Source of the DNA: Enterococcus florum
GTDB lineage: Bacteria > Bacillota > Bacilli > Lactobacillales > Enterococcaceae
Assembly: GCF_004309355.1 (NCBI RefSeq)
Contig: NZ_BJCC01000010.1
Span: 124,001 to 188,000, forward strand
DNA length: 64,000 nt
Direction of reading: 5' to 3'
Below are positions 15,562 through 26,001 of the stretch, in pieces. A program made the translations under genes and the position numbers. Below the pieces are notes generated by a model, which was not told where the DNA came from, did not search any database, and saw nothing but the letters and a program-made list of their open reading frames with translations. Numbering within the stretch: position 1 is the first letter of the stretch; every line of letters begins with the position of its first letter.

Positions 15562-15590
15562 TTTTGCTTTTATTTAGAGTGTGGTATGAT
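15562..15590 (+). promoter_or_regulatory. Extended -10 promoter of the phoH operon
   Basis: TGGTATGAT (15582-15590) is an extended -10, with TTTTGC (15562-15567) at 17-base spacing as a weak -35. The predicted leader is about 30 bases. Confidence 0.6.
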
Positions 15591-15625
15591 AGGGTAGATG
15601 CTTAGAATGAGGAGATGAACGATTT

Positions 15626-16606
15626 TTGCAAAAGAACGATTCTACATCGTTGGAAATAAAACTCGATGCCAAAGATGATATCAGTATGCTGCTAGGTTCT
15701 CACGACAAACATATCAAATTTTTAGAGGAGAACACGGCAACTACTATTAACACAAGAGGCGAAACGATTCAGATCGTAGGGGCTGATGAAGAAATAAAAA
15801 TGGTCGCAGAAGTGATTCGTTCTCTGCAGCTGCTGATTGATCGCGGGATCAAGGTGGCAACACCAGACGTGATGACGGCGCTGCGGTTGGCAAAGGAAAA
15901 CCATCTAGACGAATTCGTCATGATGTATGAAGAAGAATTATTAAAGGATCGAAACGGCTCCCCGATCCGTCCTAAAAATATTGGTCAAAGTCGTTATATA
16001 TCGGCGATCCGCAAGTCCGACGTAGTCTTTGGGATCGGTCCTGCAGGGACTGGTAAGACTTATCTGGCGATCGTGATGGCGATTGCTGCGTTGAAAAAGG
16101 GTGAGGTGCAACGGATCATCCTGACTCGCCCGGCGGTTGAAGCTGGTGAGAGCCTAGGATTTCTTCCGGGGGATTTAAAGGAAAAGGTTGATCCTTACTT
16201 GCGTCCAATGTATGATGCATTGCACCAAATTTTTGGCGTCGAACATACAAATCGTTTACTAGACCGCGGGGTCATCGAGATCGCTCCGTTGGCTTATATG
16301 CGTGGGCGGACATTAGACGATGCCTTCGTGATTTTGGATGAGGCGCAAAATACGTCGATTGCACAAATGAAGATGTTTTTAACTCGGTTAGGCTTTCAGT
16401 CAAAAATGATCGTCAATGGCGACACGAGTCAAATCGACCTGCCAAGAGGGCAAATGAGCGGCTTGATGCATGCAGAACGAACGTTGAAAAACATCAAACG
16501 TATTCGTTTTGTGAATTTTGAAGCATCCGATGTGGTGCGGCATCCGGTCGTTGCAGAGATCATTGAAGCCTATGAGCAAGAAAATCTACGTCACATCGAA
16601 GACTAG
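15626..16606 (+). CDS. phoH: PhoH-family ATPase
   Basis: A 326-residue PhoH-like P-loop protein. N-terminal KH-like region (residues 1-100), Walker A GPAGTGKTYLA near 139, the TRPAVEAGESLGFLPGDL segment and Walker B FVILDEAQN near 235, then NGDTSQIDLP. Its role is thought to be in RNA metabolism together with YbeY. The start is a TTG at 15626; AGGAG lies 11 bases before, and no in-frame ATG lies close to the SD. First gene of phoH-pgpH-ybeY-dgkA-era. Confidence 0.93.
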   Translation: MQKNDSTSLEIKLDAKDDISMLLGSHDKHIKFLEENTATTINTRGETIQIVGADEEIKMVAEVIRSLQLLIDRGIKVATPDVMTALRLAKENHLDEFVMMYEEELLKDRNGSPIRPKNIGQSRYISAIRKSDVVFGIGPAGTGKTYLAIVMAIAALKKGEVQRIILTRPAVEAGESLGFLPGDLKEKVDPYLRPMYDALHQIFGVEHTNRLLDRGVIEIAPLAYMRGRTLDDAFVILDEAQNTSIAQMKMFLTRLGFQSKMIVNGDTSQIDLPRGQMSGLMHAERTLKNIKRIRFVNFEASDVVRHPVVAEIIEAYEQENLRHIED

Positions 16607-16621
16607 ATTGGAGGGAACGTT

Positions 16622-18823
16622 ATGTTGAATCAACCGATCAATCAGTTGCGCCAAAAACTTGGATCGAAGTTCATTCCCTTGATCTTGGTTCTTTTTGCTT
16701 TGATTTTATCTGGGTTGATGTTCACGAGTGTTCGGCAAAAAAGTGTCAACTTTAAAGAAGGACAAGTGGCATCAGAAAGTATTCGAGCGAACAAAACGAT
16801 CGAGAACAAAACCGAGACTGAGCAAAAGCGCAAGCTTGCTTCTGAAGCGGTGACGCCGGAGTATACGTATCAGCCGGAGTTAGCCGAAACACAGCACGAT
16901 CGAGTGAGCCAACTGATCGATTTGATCCAGAAAACCAATAGTGAGCTCGATAAAAACTACCAAAGCAAAGTCTCTCAAGCCAAAGATGGAGAGGCGGTAC
17001 CACAGCCGACAGCCGACGAACGTGTGGCAGCGGTGAAGAAAAATTTTGAAACGATCAATCAGGACGATGTCAGCTTTTACCAGCAGCTTCCTGATGGTTT
17101 TTACCAATTGGCTGTTCAGATGAGCTCTCAGCAGCTGGATCAAATCGAATCCAGCAGTCTAAAGCTGATCGACGAGCAGATGGAAAAGCGAATTCGCGAA
17201 AGCGATGTTGCTTCTTACAAGCAGCAGGCCAACGATAAGATTGAGGAACAAGGATTAAACGAGGAACAAAATCAGCTGGTTCGCTACTTGATCGAAGATG
17301 GAATCGTCGTCAACGATCTGTTGAATGAAAAACGCACGGCAGACTTAAAAGAACAAGCCAGCAACTCAGTTCAGCCGGTAATGATCTATCAAGGGGAGGT
17401 CATCGTCCGTGAAGGCAGTCAGATCGATGCCAACGCCTTCAACAAGCTGCAATTACTGGGACTGACCAGTTCGGGCGGCTCCGTCTTTCCGCTGGTGGCA
17501 ATGATCTTGGCAACCCTGCTGCAAGGCGTAGTTTTATGGTTTTACAGCCGCCAATTTGATGTTGAATTTCAACGGATTCGTTTTATCCTATTTTATTCAG
17601 CCTCAATGATTTTCAGTGTGGTGCTGATGAAGTTCTTGCAGGTTTTCCAAAGTACGACCACCAGCAACTTGGCTCTGTTTTTCCCAGCGGCCTTCATTCC
17701 GTTGATCCTGACGGTGTTTGTCAATCGGCGTGCCGGAAGTATTGCCGCTGTTTTCCAAACCGTGTTTGCTTTATTTGTGTACTACGCGGCAATTGGAACC
17801 AATATGCTGACAATTATTTTGATGACCTACATGTTTTCTGGAGTGTTGGCTGTAATGGTGAAGCAAAAACGGGTCACCGACCAGGCTCGCCAGGCATTGC
17901 TGTGGCTGGTCGTCTTTCCTTTCATGTGGAACATTGTGTTGAATGTATACCAGGGCTTGGCGTTTACCAACAGTCAAACTTGGGGAACCTTTATCTGTGC
18001 AGCTGCGGGAGCTTTGCTTTCCTTCTTACTGGGAACAGGCCTGCAGCCGTATATTGAATTGTTGGTGACAGACAATGGCGTAATCACCTTAAACGAGTTG
18101 AGCAATCCGAACCATCCGCTGCTGAAACAGCTGCTGGAGGAAGCACCGGGAACGTACCACCATTCCATGATGGTAGCGAATCTGAGTGCCAACGCAGTAG
18201 CCGAGATCGGCGGACGGTCCTTGCTGACGCGAGTGGCTTGTTATTACCACGATATCGGGAAGATCCGCCATGCCAATTTCTTTGTAGAGAATCTGCCGCC
18301 GGGTGCGGAGAATCCGCACAATTTTTTATTGCCGGAAGACAGCAAACAAATTATTTTCGGACACGTAATCGAAGGCGCCAAAATTTTAGAAGAATACAAG
18401 ATGCCGAAAATGGTGATCGATATTTGTTACCAGCATCATGGTACAACCTTGATGAAATTCTTCTATATGAAAGCCAAAGAACGCAACCCGGAGATCACCG
18501 AAGCGGAGTTTCGTTACCCTGGTCCTAAGCCGCAGACCCGAGAAGCGGGCGTGGTGAATATTGCTGACAGCTGTGAAGCGGCTGTTCGGGCGATGGATCA
18601 TCCGTCAATCGAAAAGATCACGAATTTTGTCCATGATCTGATCGAGGAACGAATTTCCGATGGTCAGCTGGATGATTCCGGCCTGACGTTGAAGGAAATT
18701 CGGATCGTCGAAAAATCACTGGTCAGCAGTTTAAGCTCCACCTTCCATTCGCGGATCAAGTATCCGAAAATGCAGTCAGAGGCGGAAAAGATGAAAGAAG
18801 AGCAAGAAAGAGGCGAACGGTAA
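16622..18823 (+). CDS. pgpH: 7TMR-HD family cyclic-di-AMP phosphodiesterase
   Basis: A 733-residue membrane protein of the PgpH/YqfF type. One N-terminal membrane segment (about 20-40), a long extracellular domain rich in Gln/Glu, a cluster of seven membrane segments (about 280-480), then a cytosolic HD domain with [22 protein letters not shown] and the H..HH metal ligands. In Listeria PgpH hydrolyses c-di-AMP to pApA. SD GGAGG lies 6 bases before the ATG; the stop overlaps the ybeY start. Confidence 0.94.
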   Translation: MLNQPINQLRQKLGSKFIPLILVLFALILSGLMFTSVRQKSVNFKEGQVASESIRANKTIENKTETEQKRKLASEAVTPEYTYQPELAETQHDRVSQLIDLIQKTNSELDKNYQSKVSQAKDGEAVPQPTADERVAAVKKNFETINQDDVSFYQQLPDGFYQLAVQMSSQQLDQIESSSLKLIDEQMEKRIRESDVASYKQQANDKIEEQGLNEEQNQLVRYLIEDGIVVNDLLNEKRTADLKEQASNSVQPVMIYQGEVIVREGSQIDANAFNKLQLLGLTSSGGSVFPLVAMILATLLQGVVLWFYSRQFDVEFQRIRFILFYSASMIFSVVLMKFLQVFQSTTTSNLALFFPAAFIPLILTVFVNRRAGSIAAVFQTVFALFVYYAAIGTNMLTIILMTYMFSGVLAVMVKQKRVTDQARQALLWLVVFPFMWNIVLNVYQGLAFTNSQTWGTFICAAAGALLSFLLGTGLQPYIELLVTDNGVITLNELSNPNHPLLKQLLEEAPGTYHHSMMVANLSANAVAEIGGRSLLTRVACYYHDIGKIRHANFFVENLPPGAENPHNFLLPEDSKQIIFGHVIEGAKILEEYKMPKMVIDICYQHHGTTLMKFFYMKAKERNPEITEAEFRYPGPKPQTREAGVVNIADSCEAAVRAMDHPSIEKITNFVHDLIEERISDGQLDDSGLTLKEIRIVEKSLVSSLSSTFHSRIKYPKMQSEAEKMKEEQERGER

Positions 18824-19296
18824 TGGACATTACCTTTATTGACGAAACCGAAAAGGTCTCACCAGATAAGATTCAGGAAATCGATGATCTGCTGCAATTT
18901 GCGGCAGATCATTTGAAGCTGGCGAAGGATACAGAAATGTCTGTGACGTTTATGGATAATGCAGCGATCCAGACGATTAATCGTGAGTACCGAGGCAAGG
19001 ATGCTCCGACAGACGTGATCAGCTTTGCACTTGAAGAAGAGGGTGAAGATGAGATGCCCGTCATCTTTGATGCAGAAGACACGATGCCCCGCAATTTAGG
19101 CGATATCATGATCTCGATCGAAAGAGCCAGAGAGCAGGCGGAGGATTATGGACACAGTTATGACCGAGAACTGGGCTTTTTGGCGGTTCATGGCTTTCTG
19201 CACATCAATGGATATGACCATATGACCCCTGAAGACGAAAAAGTGATGTTTGGACTACAGAAAGAGATTTTGGATGCCTATGGACTTGAAAGATAA
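18823..19296 (+). CDS. ybeY: Endoribonuclease YbeY
   Basis: A 157-residue UPF0054 metalloprotein. The three zinc-binding histidines are in [11 protein letters not shown] near residues 125-135. YbeY takes part in 16S rRNA 3'-end maturation and ribosome quality control. Its ATG shares a base with the pgpH stop, and dgkA begins inside its 3' end. Confidence 0.96.
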   Translation: MDITFIDETEKVSPDKIQEIDDLLQFAADHLKLAKDTEMSVTFMDNAAIQTINREYRGKDAPTDVISFALEEEGEDEMPVIFDAEDTMPRNLGDIMISIERAREQAEDYGHSYDRELGFLAVHGFLHINGYDHMTPEDEKVMFGLQKEILDAYGLER

Positions 19297-19669
19297 ACCT
19301 GAAAAAAACAAGCATTTTATTACTTCTCTGGAGTTTGCGATTCAGGGAATCAAAACCGTATTTGATGAAGAACGCAACATGCGCAAGCATGTCATTTTTG
19401 GTGTGACCGCTATTTTGGCAGGATTGGTTCTGCAGCTGAATCGCTTTGAATGGCTGTGGATCTTATTGGCTGTATTTTTAGTTTGGATCGTTGAAATCAT
19501 CAATACGGTGTTTGAAAATGTGGTAGACATGTTTACTGATTTCCACTTTCATCCGATTGGAAAGAAGATTAAAGACATGGCGGCAGGAGCTGTCTTAATG
19601 ACCTCGCTCTTTGCCGTGATCGTGGGAGCGATCATTTTTCTGCCCAAGCTGCTAAGCCTATTCCGATAA
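19274..19669 (+). CDS. dgkA: Diacylglycerol/undecaprenol kinase DgkA
   Basis: A 131-residue membrane kinase with three hydrophobic segments. The [22 protein letters not shown] start and the [17 protein letters not shown] active-site helix are typical. Gram-positive members phosphorylate undecaprenol, recycling the wall-lipid carrier. ATG 19274 follows AAAGAG by 7 bases; ATG 19280 is the alternative. The start overlaps ybeY by about 23 bases. The usual cdd gene between dgkA and era is absent. Confidence 0.92.
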   Translation: MPMDLKDKPEKNKHFITSLEFAIQGIKTVFDEERNMRKHVIFGVTAILAGLVLQLNRFEWLWILLAVFLVWIVEIINTVFENVVDMFTDFHFHPIGKKIKDMAAGAVLMTSLFAVIVGAIIFLPKLLSLFR

Positions 19670-19685
19670 AGAAAGGACAAAGGAT

Positions 19686-20585
19686 ATGACAGAACATAAA
19701 TCTGGCTTTATTGCGATCGTCGGTCGTCCGAACGTTGGAAAATCGACGTTGCTAAATCGCATCGTCGGTCAAAAAATTGCTATCATGAGCGACAAGGCCC
19801 AAACGACCCGTAATAAAATTCAAGGGGTCTACACGACTGATGAAGCACAACTGGTCTTTATCGATACTCCAGGGATCCACAAACCGAAGCATCGTTTAGG
19901 CGACTACATGGTGGAGGCGGCTTACAGCGCGCTGCGAGAAGTCGATGCGATCCTTTTCATGGTCAGTGCCGATCAAAAACGCGGGCGGGGCGATGATTTT
20001 ATCTTAGAACGCCTGAAGAAACAAGAAGTGCCAGTCTATCTGATCATCAACAAGATCGATACGATCCATCCAGACGATCTGCTGGCAATCATCGACGACT
20101 ATCGTCAAATCATGGAGTTCAAAGAAATTATTCCTATTTCAGCAACAGAGGGCAACAACGTAGACAATCTAATGGCGACATTGGTCGATCAAATGGAGGA
20201 AGGACCTCAATACTTCCCGGACGACCAGATCACCGATCATCCGGAATATTTCGTGGTCTCTGAGTTGGTTCGTGAAAAAGTTCTGCTGCTGACACGAGAT
20301 GAAGTGCCTCACTCAGTCGCCGTTGTCATCGATTCCATGAAGCGAGAAGAAAACGAAAAGGTCCATATCCAAGCGACAATCATTGTTGAACGCACCAGCC
20401 AAAAAGGCATCATCATCGGCAAGGGCGGAAAAATGCTGAAGAATATCGGCACGCAAGCCCGCAAAGACATTGAACGCTTGCTGGGGGATAAGGTCTTTTT
20501 AGAGCTGTGGGTCAAGGTCCAGAAAGATTGGCGTGACAAGAAAACTTATTTGCAGGATTACGGCTATCGAAAGGATGACTATTAA
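19686..20585 (+). CDS. era: GTPase Era
   Basis: A 299-residue ribosome-assembly GTPase. G1 [10 protein letters not shown]2 with TTRNKIQG, G3 [10 protein letters not shown] and G4 NKID are visible, followed by a C-terminal KH domain ([14 protein letters not shown]). It binds the 3' end of 16S rRNA. It follows dgkA by 16 bases with SD AAAGGACAAAGGA. Confidence 0.97.
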   Translation: MTEHKSGFIAIVGRPNVGKSTLLNRIVGQKIAIMSDKAQTTRNKIQGVYTTDEAQLVFIDTPGIHKPKHRLGDYMVEAAYSALREVDAILFMVSADQKRGRGDDFILERLKKQEVPVYLIINKIDTIHPDDLLAIIDDYRQIMEFKEIIPISATEGNNVDNLMATLVDQMEEGPQYFPDDQITDHPEYFVVSELVREKVLLLTRDEVPHSVAVVIDSMKREENEKVHIQATIIVERTSQKGIIIGKGGKMLKNIGTQARKDIERLLGDKVFLELWVKVQKDWRDKKTYLQDYGYRKDDY

Positions 20586-20595
20586 CGAGAAGGAA

Positions 20596-20624
20596 AAAGA
20601 CGGAATACAGTTTCGTCTTTTTTT
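20596..20624 (+). terminator. Terminator after era
   Basis: AAAGACG (20596-20602) / CGTCTTT (20614-20620) with a run of T to 20624. Confidence 0.8.
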
Positions 20625-20656
20625 GCTAGAATAGACGATGACGGAGGTGAGAACCC

Positions 20657-21442
20657 ATGGCGCAGGTCAGCGAATCAAAGGGTTTGATTCTTTTCAGCCG
20701 GGACTATAAAGAAAAGGACAAGCTGGTGAAAATATTTACGGAATCGGCAGGCAAGGTGATGTTTTTTGTCAAAGGCATCCATCGGCCGAACAATCCGCTG
20801 CGAACAGCAGTCATGCCTTTTACAGAAGCGGTGTACATAGGAAATTTTAAGGCAGACGGACTGTCTTTTTTGAATAGTGCGAAGGCAGTGGAACCGTTTC
20901 GCAAGCTGCAGGAGGATATTTTTTTAAACGCGTATGGGTCATATATCCTTGGACTGGCAGATGCGGCGATCGATGATCATGTGTATGATCCAGCTCTGTA
21001 CGGTTTTACCAAGGAGGCCCTCTCGTTAATGAATGAGGGACAGGATGGGGAGACCATTCTGAATATCTACGAATTGCAGATTATGCAGCGGTTTGGTGTA
21101 GCTTTGAACTGGAAAGCTTGTAGTGTCTGCGGCAAGACGACGGGAGCTTTTGATTTCTCCTCCAACTACCATGGCGTTCTCTGCCAGGAGCATTGGCCGA
21201 TGGATGAGCGGCGTTATCATGCTGATCCGCGTGCTGTTCACTTTTTACGGATGTTTGCTGCGATCTCTTACGATCAGATCAGCAAGGTCCAGCTAAAACC
21301 AGAGACCAAGCAGGCGATCCGTCAAACCATCGATCAGTTGTATGAGGAATACATCGGCCTGCATTTAAAAAGCAAACGATTCATTGATCAGATGGGCGAA
21401 TGGCAAGGGATTTTAAAACCGAAGGAAGACCAAAAAGAATAG
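20657..21442 (+). CDS. recO: DNA repair protein RecO
   Basis: A 261-residue recombination mediator. An N-terminal OB fold (SKGLILFSRDYKEKDKLVKIFT), a helical middle part, and a zinc site starting CSVCGK followed by a further Cys and His (CQEHW). RecO loads RecA with RecR. Start ATG 20657 with SD GGAGGTGAG. The his operon replaces the glyQ neighbour usual downstream. Confidence 0.95.
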   Translation: MAQVSESKGLILFSRDYKEKDKLVKIFTESAGKVMFFVKGIHRPNNPLRTAVMPFTEAVYIGNFKADGLSFLNSAKAVEPFRKLQEDIFLNAYGSYILGLADAAIDDHVYDPALYGFTKEALSLMNEGQDGETILNIYELQIMQRFGVALNWKACSVCGKTTGAFDFSSNYHGVLCQEHWPMDERRYHADPRAVHFLRMFAAISYDQISKVQLKPETKQAIRQTIDQLYEEYIGLHLKSKRFIDQMGEWQGILKPKEDQKE

Positions 21443-21480
21443 GCTGAATGGACAATCGAAATCCATTCAGCCTATTTTTT
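21441..21480. terminator. Bidirectional terminator between recO and the minus gene
   Basis: A perfect 12-bp stem AGGCTGAATGGA (21441-21452) / TCCATTCAGCCT (21462-21473) with T-run 21475-21480; it begins in the recO stop codon. Confidence 0.88.
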
Positions 21481-21840
21481 AAGGTAAAAACAAATTAGTG
21501 ACCAGGCCAGTGCACCGAGAAATGCCAAGAGCAGATAAACCAGTATTAGACTGAGTGAAACCGCATTCTGGTAGATCAGCATAGACATGCAGCTGCCCAC
21601 AATAAAAAAGTAAGTGGTATACAACAAAAGACGTACTTGAAGATGCAGGGCCGTTTTGGCCTCTAAAAGATAGGAAAAAAGCAGGAACAGATAGACGATT
21701 GGAAAATTCAAAGCGGTTTTGAGCGACCAGCCAGTCCAAAACAGGTCAAGGCCCCAGTCAAACGAAAGCTTCACTAAAACAAAGCTCAATGCGTAGGGCA
21801 AAAAGCGAATGGGCTGGCTCTGTTGTTTATTTGACTTCAC
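21472..21840 (-). CDS. Small membrane protein of unknown function
   Basis: About 122 residues with four hydrophobic segments (FLPYALSFVLVKLSF, then ALNFPIVYLFLLFSYLL, YTTYFFIVGSCMSM and LSLILVYLLLAFLGALAW) and a short basic N-terminus. I recognise no family. GTG at 21840 was chosen because AGGAG lies 9 bases before it, while the upstream in-frame TTG touches the SD. It stands alone between recO and the his operon. Confidence 0.6.
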   Translation of the reverse strand: MKSNKQQSQPIRFLPYALSFVLVKLSFDWGLDLFWTGWSLKTALNFPIVYLFLLFSYLLEAKTALHLQVRLLLYTTYFFIVGSCMSMLIYQNAVSLSLILVYLLLAFLGALAWSLICFYLKK

Positions 21841-22003
21841 AATCCTCAACTCCTTCGCACGTTTCTCTTATAAGATAGCGGAAATCAGCTGCTTTGTCGA
21901 TCGTTTCCAGAAGCATTGATTTTGCGATTTCGTAAGAGATTTTAGAAAAGACGGACGATTAGGAATAACTTTGGGATTTTTTTGAGACTTTCACGGATTT
22001 TCA

Positions 22004-22032
22004 TTGACCTTTCATGATAAAATCATTAATAT
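22004..22032 (+). promoter_or_regulatory. Promoter of the histidine operon
   Basis: TTGACC (22004-22009), 17-base spacer, TAATAT (22027-22032). The leader is about 70 bases and holds a 7-bp hairpin AAATAGA / TCTATTT (22039-22045 / 22050-22056). There is no T-box consensus and no room for one. Confidence 0.7.
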
Positions 22033-22110
22033 ATCTAAAAATAGATTCATCTATTTATCATTTGGTAAAAGATAAAGCGAGGATGGATCGACGAAAGAGG
22101 AGTGGTATAG

Positions 22111-23667
22111 ATGAAGGATTTATGGAATGTGCTGCGGCCAGAAGAGCAGATTGAATTGCAATTAAGAAAGCTGTATGGGCAGCATCATTTTCATCTGTAT
22201 CGCTTGAACAGCTTTGAAGAATTTGACAATTACCAGCAGCAGCGCAATTTTTTAAGAGATTCCAGCATCATTACCTTTACCGGCAATGATGGTCGGACGA
22301 TGGCCTTGAAGCCGGATGTGACGATCTCGATCGTCAAGAACACGCCTTCTGGAGAACGGCGAAAGGTCTACTATGTGGAGGATGTTTACCGGCATGATCG
22401 TCATGAAGGAGAATACCAGAAGATCCAACAGATCGGACTGGAGATTATTGATGAGATCACCGAGAAAGATGAGCTGGAGGCCCTTAGCCTTGCTTGGCAA
22501 AGTCTGGCATTAGTTGGCGAGGGAACGCTGGATTTATCACACATCAAGATCATTGATGGGATTTGCGACCGATTTCCTGTGGAGGAACGGGAAAATGTCC
22601 TGCAGGCTCTGAATCGGAAGAGTTCTCACGAAATGCGTGATTTGGCAACAATGTATCGCTTGCCGCAACAGGAACAGGAGCATTTAGAGAAATTGGTTCG
22701 CTTGTCCGGAACGTTTGATGAGAAGTTTGAAAAGGCTCAGCATCTATTGGCTCTGTTTCCGAAGGCACTGGAAGGCTTGAACGAATTGAAGGTCTTGCAG
22801 GAAGCACAGTTGAAGGATCAGTCGCTGTCAGATAAAATCAGGCTGCGTTTGGATTTTTCGATCATCAATGATGCAGATTATTACAGCGGACTGCTGTTTC
22901 AAGGCTTTATCAAGGCATCTAAAGAAATTATTTTACATGGCGGCCGTTATGATCACCTGCTGGAGCGGCAAGGGAAAAGTCAAGGGGCGATCGGCTTTGG
23001 AATGAAGCTGAATGATGCAGGAATCAAGACAGCTCCGAAGGATTCAGAATATCTTAACATTGCATTGCCGAAAGGCCGCATGGGAGATAAAGTGTATCAG
23101 CTGTTCACGCAAGCGGGAATCGCTTCGGAAGGTGTTTTTGAAGACAATCGCAAATTAATCTTTGTCGATGAGGCGAAAAAGCTGCGTTTCTTCCTAGTGA
23201 AGCCCAGTGATGTGGCGATCTATGTGGAGCATGGGGCAGCCGATATAGGGGTCGTTGGAAAAGACGTGTTGTTGGAAAACGCGGCCGACGTGATTGAGTT
23301 TTTGGATCTGCATCTGGGGAAATGCAAGATCGCCGTGGCGGCCTGCAATAATTTCCAAGAAGATGAAAGCCGTCCGTTGCGAATCTCGACTAAGTATCCG
23401 CGCATCACCCGCAAGTATTACAATGGTTTGGGCCGTTCGATCGAGATCATTCCGCTTCACGGGTCGATCGAGCTGGCACCGCTTTTGGACCTGTCCGATG
23501 TGATCGTTGATATCGTGGAGACGGGCACGACCTTGAAGGAAAATGATTTAAAAGTGATTCAAGATATTTGTCCCTCCTCAGCGCGATTGATTATCAATCA
23601 TGCCACATGGCGTTTTAAACAGCAGCGGATTCAAGAAGTGATTGAGAAAGTGAGGCATCAGCTATGA
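22111..23667 (+). CDS. hisZG: HisZ-HisG fusion: ATP phosphoribosyltransferase with its regulatory subunit
   Basis: A single 518-residue frame carrying two proteins that are normally separate. Residues 1 to about 312 are HisZ, a histidyl-tRNA-synthetase-like regulatory subunit (ALKPDVTISIVKN, YYVEDVYR, GGRYDHLLE, GAIGFGM). From about 313 the short form of HisG begins (YLNIALPKGRMGDKVYQL), with DIGVVGKDVL, GRSIEIIPLHGSIELAP and VDIVETGTTLKEN, the PRPP-binding loop. Together they condense ATP and PRPP, the first and feedback-inhibited step of histidine synthesis. The junction has no linker, stop or second SD. First gene of the operon. Confidence 0.93.
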   Translation: MKDLWNVLRPEEQIELQLRKLYGQHHFHLYRLNSFEEFDNYQQQRNFLRDSSIITFTGNDGRTMALKPDVTISIVKNTPSGERRKVYYVEDVYRHDRHEGEYQKIQQIGLEIIDEITEKDELEALSLAWQSLALVGEGTLDLSHIKIIDGICDRFPVEERENVLQALNRKSSHEMRDLATMYRLPQQEQEHLEKLVRLSGTFDEKFEKAQHLLALFPKALEGLNELKVLQEAQLKDQSLSDKIRLRLDFSIINDADYYSGLLFQGFIKASKEIILHGGRYDHLLERQGKSQGAIGFGMKLNDAGIKTAPKDSEYLNIALPKGRMGDKVYQLFTQAGIASEGVFEDNRKLIFVDEAKKLRFFLVKPSDVAIYVEHGAADIGVVGKDVLLENAADVIEFLDLHLGKCKIAVAACNNFQEDESRPLRISTKYPRITRKYYNGLGRSIEIIPLHGSIELAPLLDLSDVIVDIVETGTTLKENDLKVIQDICPSSARLIINHATWRFKQQRIQEVIEKVRHQL

Positions 23668-24956
23668 GAGTTTTCTCGACTGAGACACATACAACCAAAG
23701 AGATCCTGCAACGAAAAATGTCTGAAACGATTGACGTTTCGGCCACAGTTTCAACGATTTTAGAACAAGTGAATACACAAGGCGATTCCGCTTTGTATCA
23801 ATTGACCAAAGACATTGATCAGGTGGAGCTGTCCGCGTTGCGGGTCTCGACGGAGGAGATTGAAGCAGGGATGTCTTCCATCTCTGAAGATCTGCTGCGG
23901 GTGATTCAGCAGGCGAAGGAAAATATTCTAGCTTTTCATAAAAAACAGGTACGAGAAGGCTTTGTATCGACTGACTCCAAAGGTTTAGTGATGGGACAGC
24001 GTATATTGCCATTAGCGGCAGTGGGGGTCTATGTGCCTGGTGGAACCGCGGCCTATCCCAGCACTGTACTGATGGATGTGCTGCCGGCTAAGATAGCGGG
24101 GGTCGAAAAGATTGTGATGGTCACTCCACCGAGCCAAGCAGGAACCATTCCGGCTGCGATTCTGGCAGCTGCGAAAATAGCCGGTGTCGACGAGATTTAT
24201 AAAATCGGCGGAGCCCAAGCAATTGCTGCCTTGGCTTATGGCACGGAGACGATTCCTCGTGTGGACAAGATCGTCGGTCCGGGAAATATTTATGTGGCCA
24301 CCGCTAAACGAATGGTCTATGGTCAAGTAGATATTGATATGATTGCAGGACCGAGTGACGTTTTGATCGTTGCAGATGAACAGGCGAACCCGCAATGGGT
24401 GGCGGCCGATTTGCTGGCTCAAGCTGAACACGATGTGTTGGCACAGGCGATTTTAGTAACTACCAGTCAGCGGATTGTTACGGAAGTTCAGACTGCCCTT
24501 TCAGAGCAGCTGGAAGAACTCCCGCGCCAAGCGATCGCTCAGGAGTCCATCGAGACGAACGGCAAAATCATTTTGGTTCGTGATTTGGCTGAAGCGCTTG
24601 AACTGGCCAATCGTATCGCTCCTGAGCATTTGGAATTGGCTGTCGAAAAGCCGTTTGATCTGTTAGGAAAGGTGAAAAATGCGGGGAGTGTCTTTTTAGG
24701 CAACTACACACCTGAAGCGCTTGGGGATTATTTTGCTGGACCCAATCATACGCTGCCCACGGAAGGGACCGCCCGGTTTTATTCGCCTTTGTCAGTGGAT
24801 GATTTCGTGAAAAAAAGCAGCTATTTGTACTATTCCAAAGCGGCTTTATCTGAAGTGACCGAGGATGTTGCGTTGTTTGCCCAAAGCGAGGGGCTGGATG
24901 GACATGCCCGCTCAATGACGATTCGAATGGAGGACCCGCAAAATGACTTTTCTTAA
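23664..24956 (+). CDS. hisD: Histidinol dehydrogenase
   Basis: A 430-residue zinc enzyme oxidising L-histidinol to L-histidine in two NAD+-dependent steps. YVPGGTAAYPSTVLM, the IDMIAGPSDVLI segment, LLAQAEHD, APEHLEL and NHTLPTEGTARFYSPLS are all present, including the zinc-site and catalytic Glu/His. The start overlaps the hisZG stop by four bases and the end overlaps hisC by 14, so translation is coupled. Confidence 0.97.
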   Translation: MRVFSTETHTTKEILQRKMSETIDVSATVSTILEQVNTQGDSALYQLTKDIDQVELSALRVSTEEIEAGMSSISEDLLRVIQQAKENILAFHKKQVREGFVSTDSKGLVMGQRILPLAAVGVYVPGGTAAYPSTVLMDVLPAKIAGVEKIVMVTPPSQAGTIPAAILAAAKIAGVDEIYKIGGAQAIAALAYGTETIPRVDKIVGPGNIYVATAKRMVYGQVDIDMIAGPSDVLIVADEQANPQWVAADLLAQAEHDVLAQAILVTTSQRIVTEVQTALSEQLEELPRQAIAQESIETNGKIILVRDLAEALELANRIAPEHLELAVEKPFDLLGKVKNAGSVFLGNYTPEALGDYFAGPNHTLPTEGTARFYSPLSVDDFVKKSSYLYYSKAALSEVTEDVALFAQSEGLDGHARSMTIRMEDPQNDFS

Positions 24957-26001
24957 TCAAAAATATGAACGCTTGATTCCTTATACTCCTGGTGAACAGC
25001 CCCAAAATCAGTCGCTGATCAAGCTGAACACCAACGAGAGTCCATTTGAACCAGCACCTGGAGTCAAAAAGGCTGTCGAAGCAGCAGCGGCTACGTTGAA
25101 CCGCTATTGCGACACTTCGACCCACGTGGTGATCAAACCATTGGCCAAACAATTAAGTGTCCAAGAGGATCAGCTGTTTTTAGGCAACGGCAGTGATGAA
25201 GTCCTGTCTTACATCTTCCAAGGCTTTACGGAAAAAGGGATCGCTTTTCCGGATGTAACCTACGGCTTTTATCAAATTTATTGCGACATGTATCAGGTAG
25301 AAGCGACGGTCGTTCCGTTGAAGGATGATTTTACACTAGAATTGGCAGCCTATGATGCATTGGAGGGTGCAGTGATCATCGCCAATCCCAATGCACCGAC
25401 GGGATTGCTGCTGAGCTATCAGACAATTTGCGCGTTTCTCGATCGGCACCCAAATCGTTTAGTCATCGTTGATGAAGCCTATATTGATTTTGGCGGAGAA
25501 TCGATGGTGCCCTATATCGATCAGTATCCGAATTTGATCGTGGTAGGAACCTTTTCGAAATCGCGGCAATTGGCCGGAGCCCGTTTAGGCTATGGAGCAG
25601 CCAACAGCCAGCTGATCAGTGATTTAAATCGCTTGAAATACAGTGTGAATCCATACAACATCAATAGTTTGACTCAGGCAGCCGGAGCCGCAGTGTTGGC
25701 TGAGCAGGAGTATGTCGAACGGTGTATCGAAAAAACCATTGCGGCCAGAAAGTGGAGCAGTGCAGCAATGAAGCAATTGGGTTTTGAGATGACTGACAGC
25801 TATTGCAATTTTCTTTTTGTACGCCATCCAAAGGTTTCGGGAGAAGCATTGTTTTTGGCGTTGCGGGAAAAAAATATCTTGGTTCGCTGGTTCAATCAGC
25901 CTAGAACCAAAGACTACTTGCGAATTTCGGTAGGAACACAGGAACAGATGGAGCAGTTGGTAAAAGCATTGCAGGAAATCTTGAAAGAGGTGCAGGTATG
26001 A
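24943..26001 (+). CDS. hisC: Histidinol-phosphate aminotransferase
   Basis: A 352-residue fold-type I PLP enzyme. LNTNESPFEPAPGV, the GNGSDEVL phosphate-loop motif, NPNAPTG, VDEAYIDF and the PLP-lysine motif TFSKSRQLAGARLGY are visible. It transfers an amino group from glutamate to imidazole acetol-phosphate. It overlaps hisD (14 bases) and hisB (4 bases). Confidence 0.97.
   Translation: MTFLNQKYERLIPYTPGEQPQNQSLIKLNTNESPFEPAPGVKKAVEAAAATLNRYCDTSTHVVIKPLAKQLSVQEDQLFLGNGSDEVLSYIFQGFTEKGIAFPDVTYGFYQIYCDMYQVEATVVPLKDDFTLELAAYDALEGAVIIANPNAPTGLLLSYQTICAFLDRHPNRLVIVDEAYIDFGGESMVPYIDQYPNLIVVGTFSKSRQLAGARLGYGAANSQLISDLNRLKYSVNPYNINSLTQAAGAAVLAEQEYVERCIEKTIAARKWSSAAMKQLGFEMTDSYCNFLFVRHPKVSGEALFLALREKNILVRWFNQPRTKDYLRISVGTQEQMEQLVKALQEILKEVQV

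Noticed and set aside
21850-22110. Possible T-box or attenuator before the his operon
   Set aside because: No T-box core, and only about 70 bases lie between the predicted start of transcription and the first gene; only a small AT-rich hairpin.
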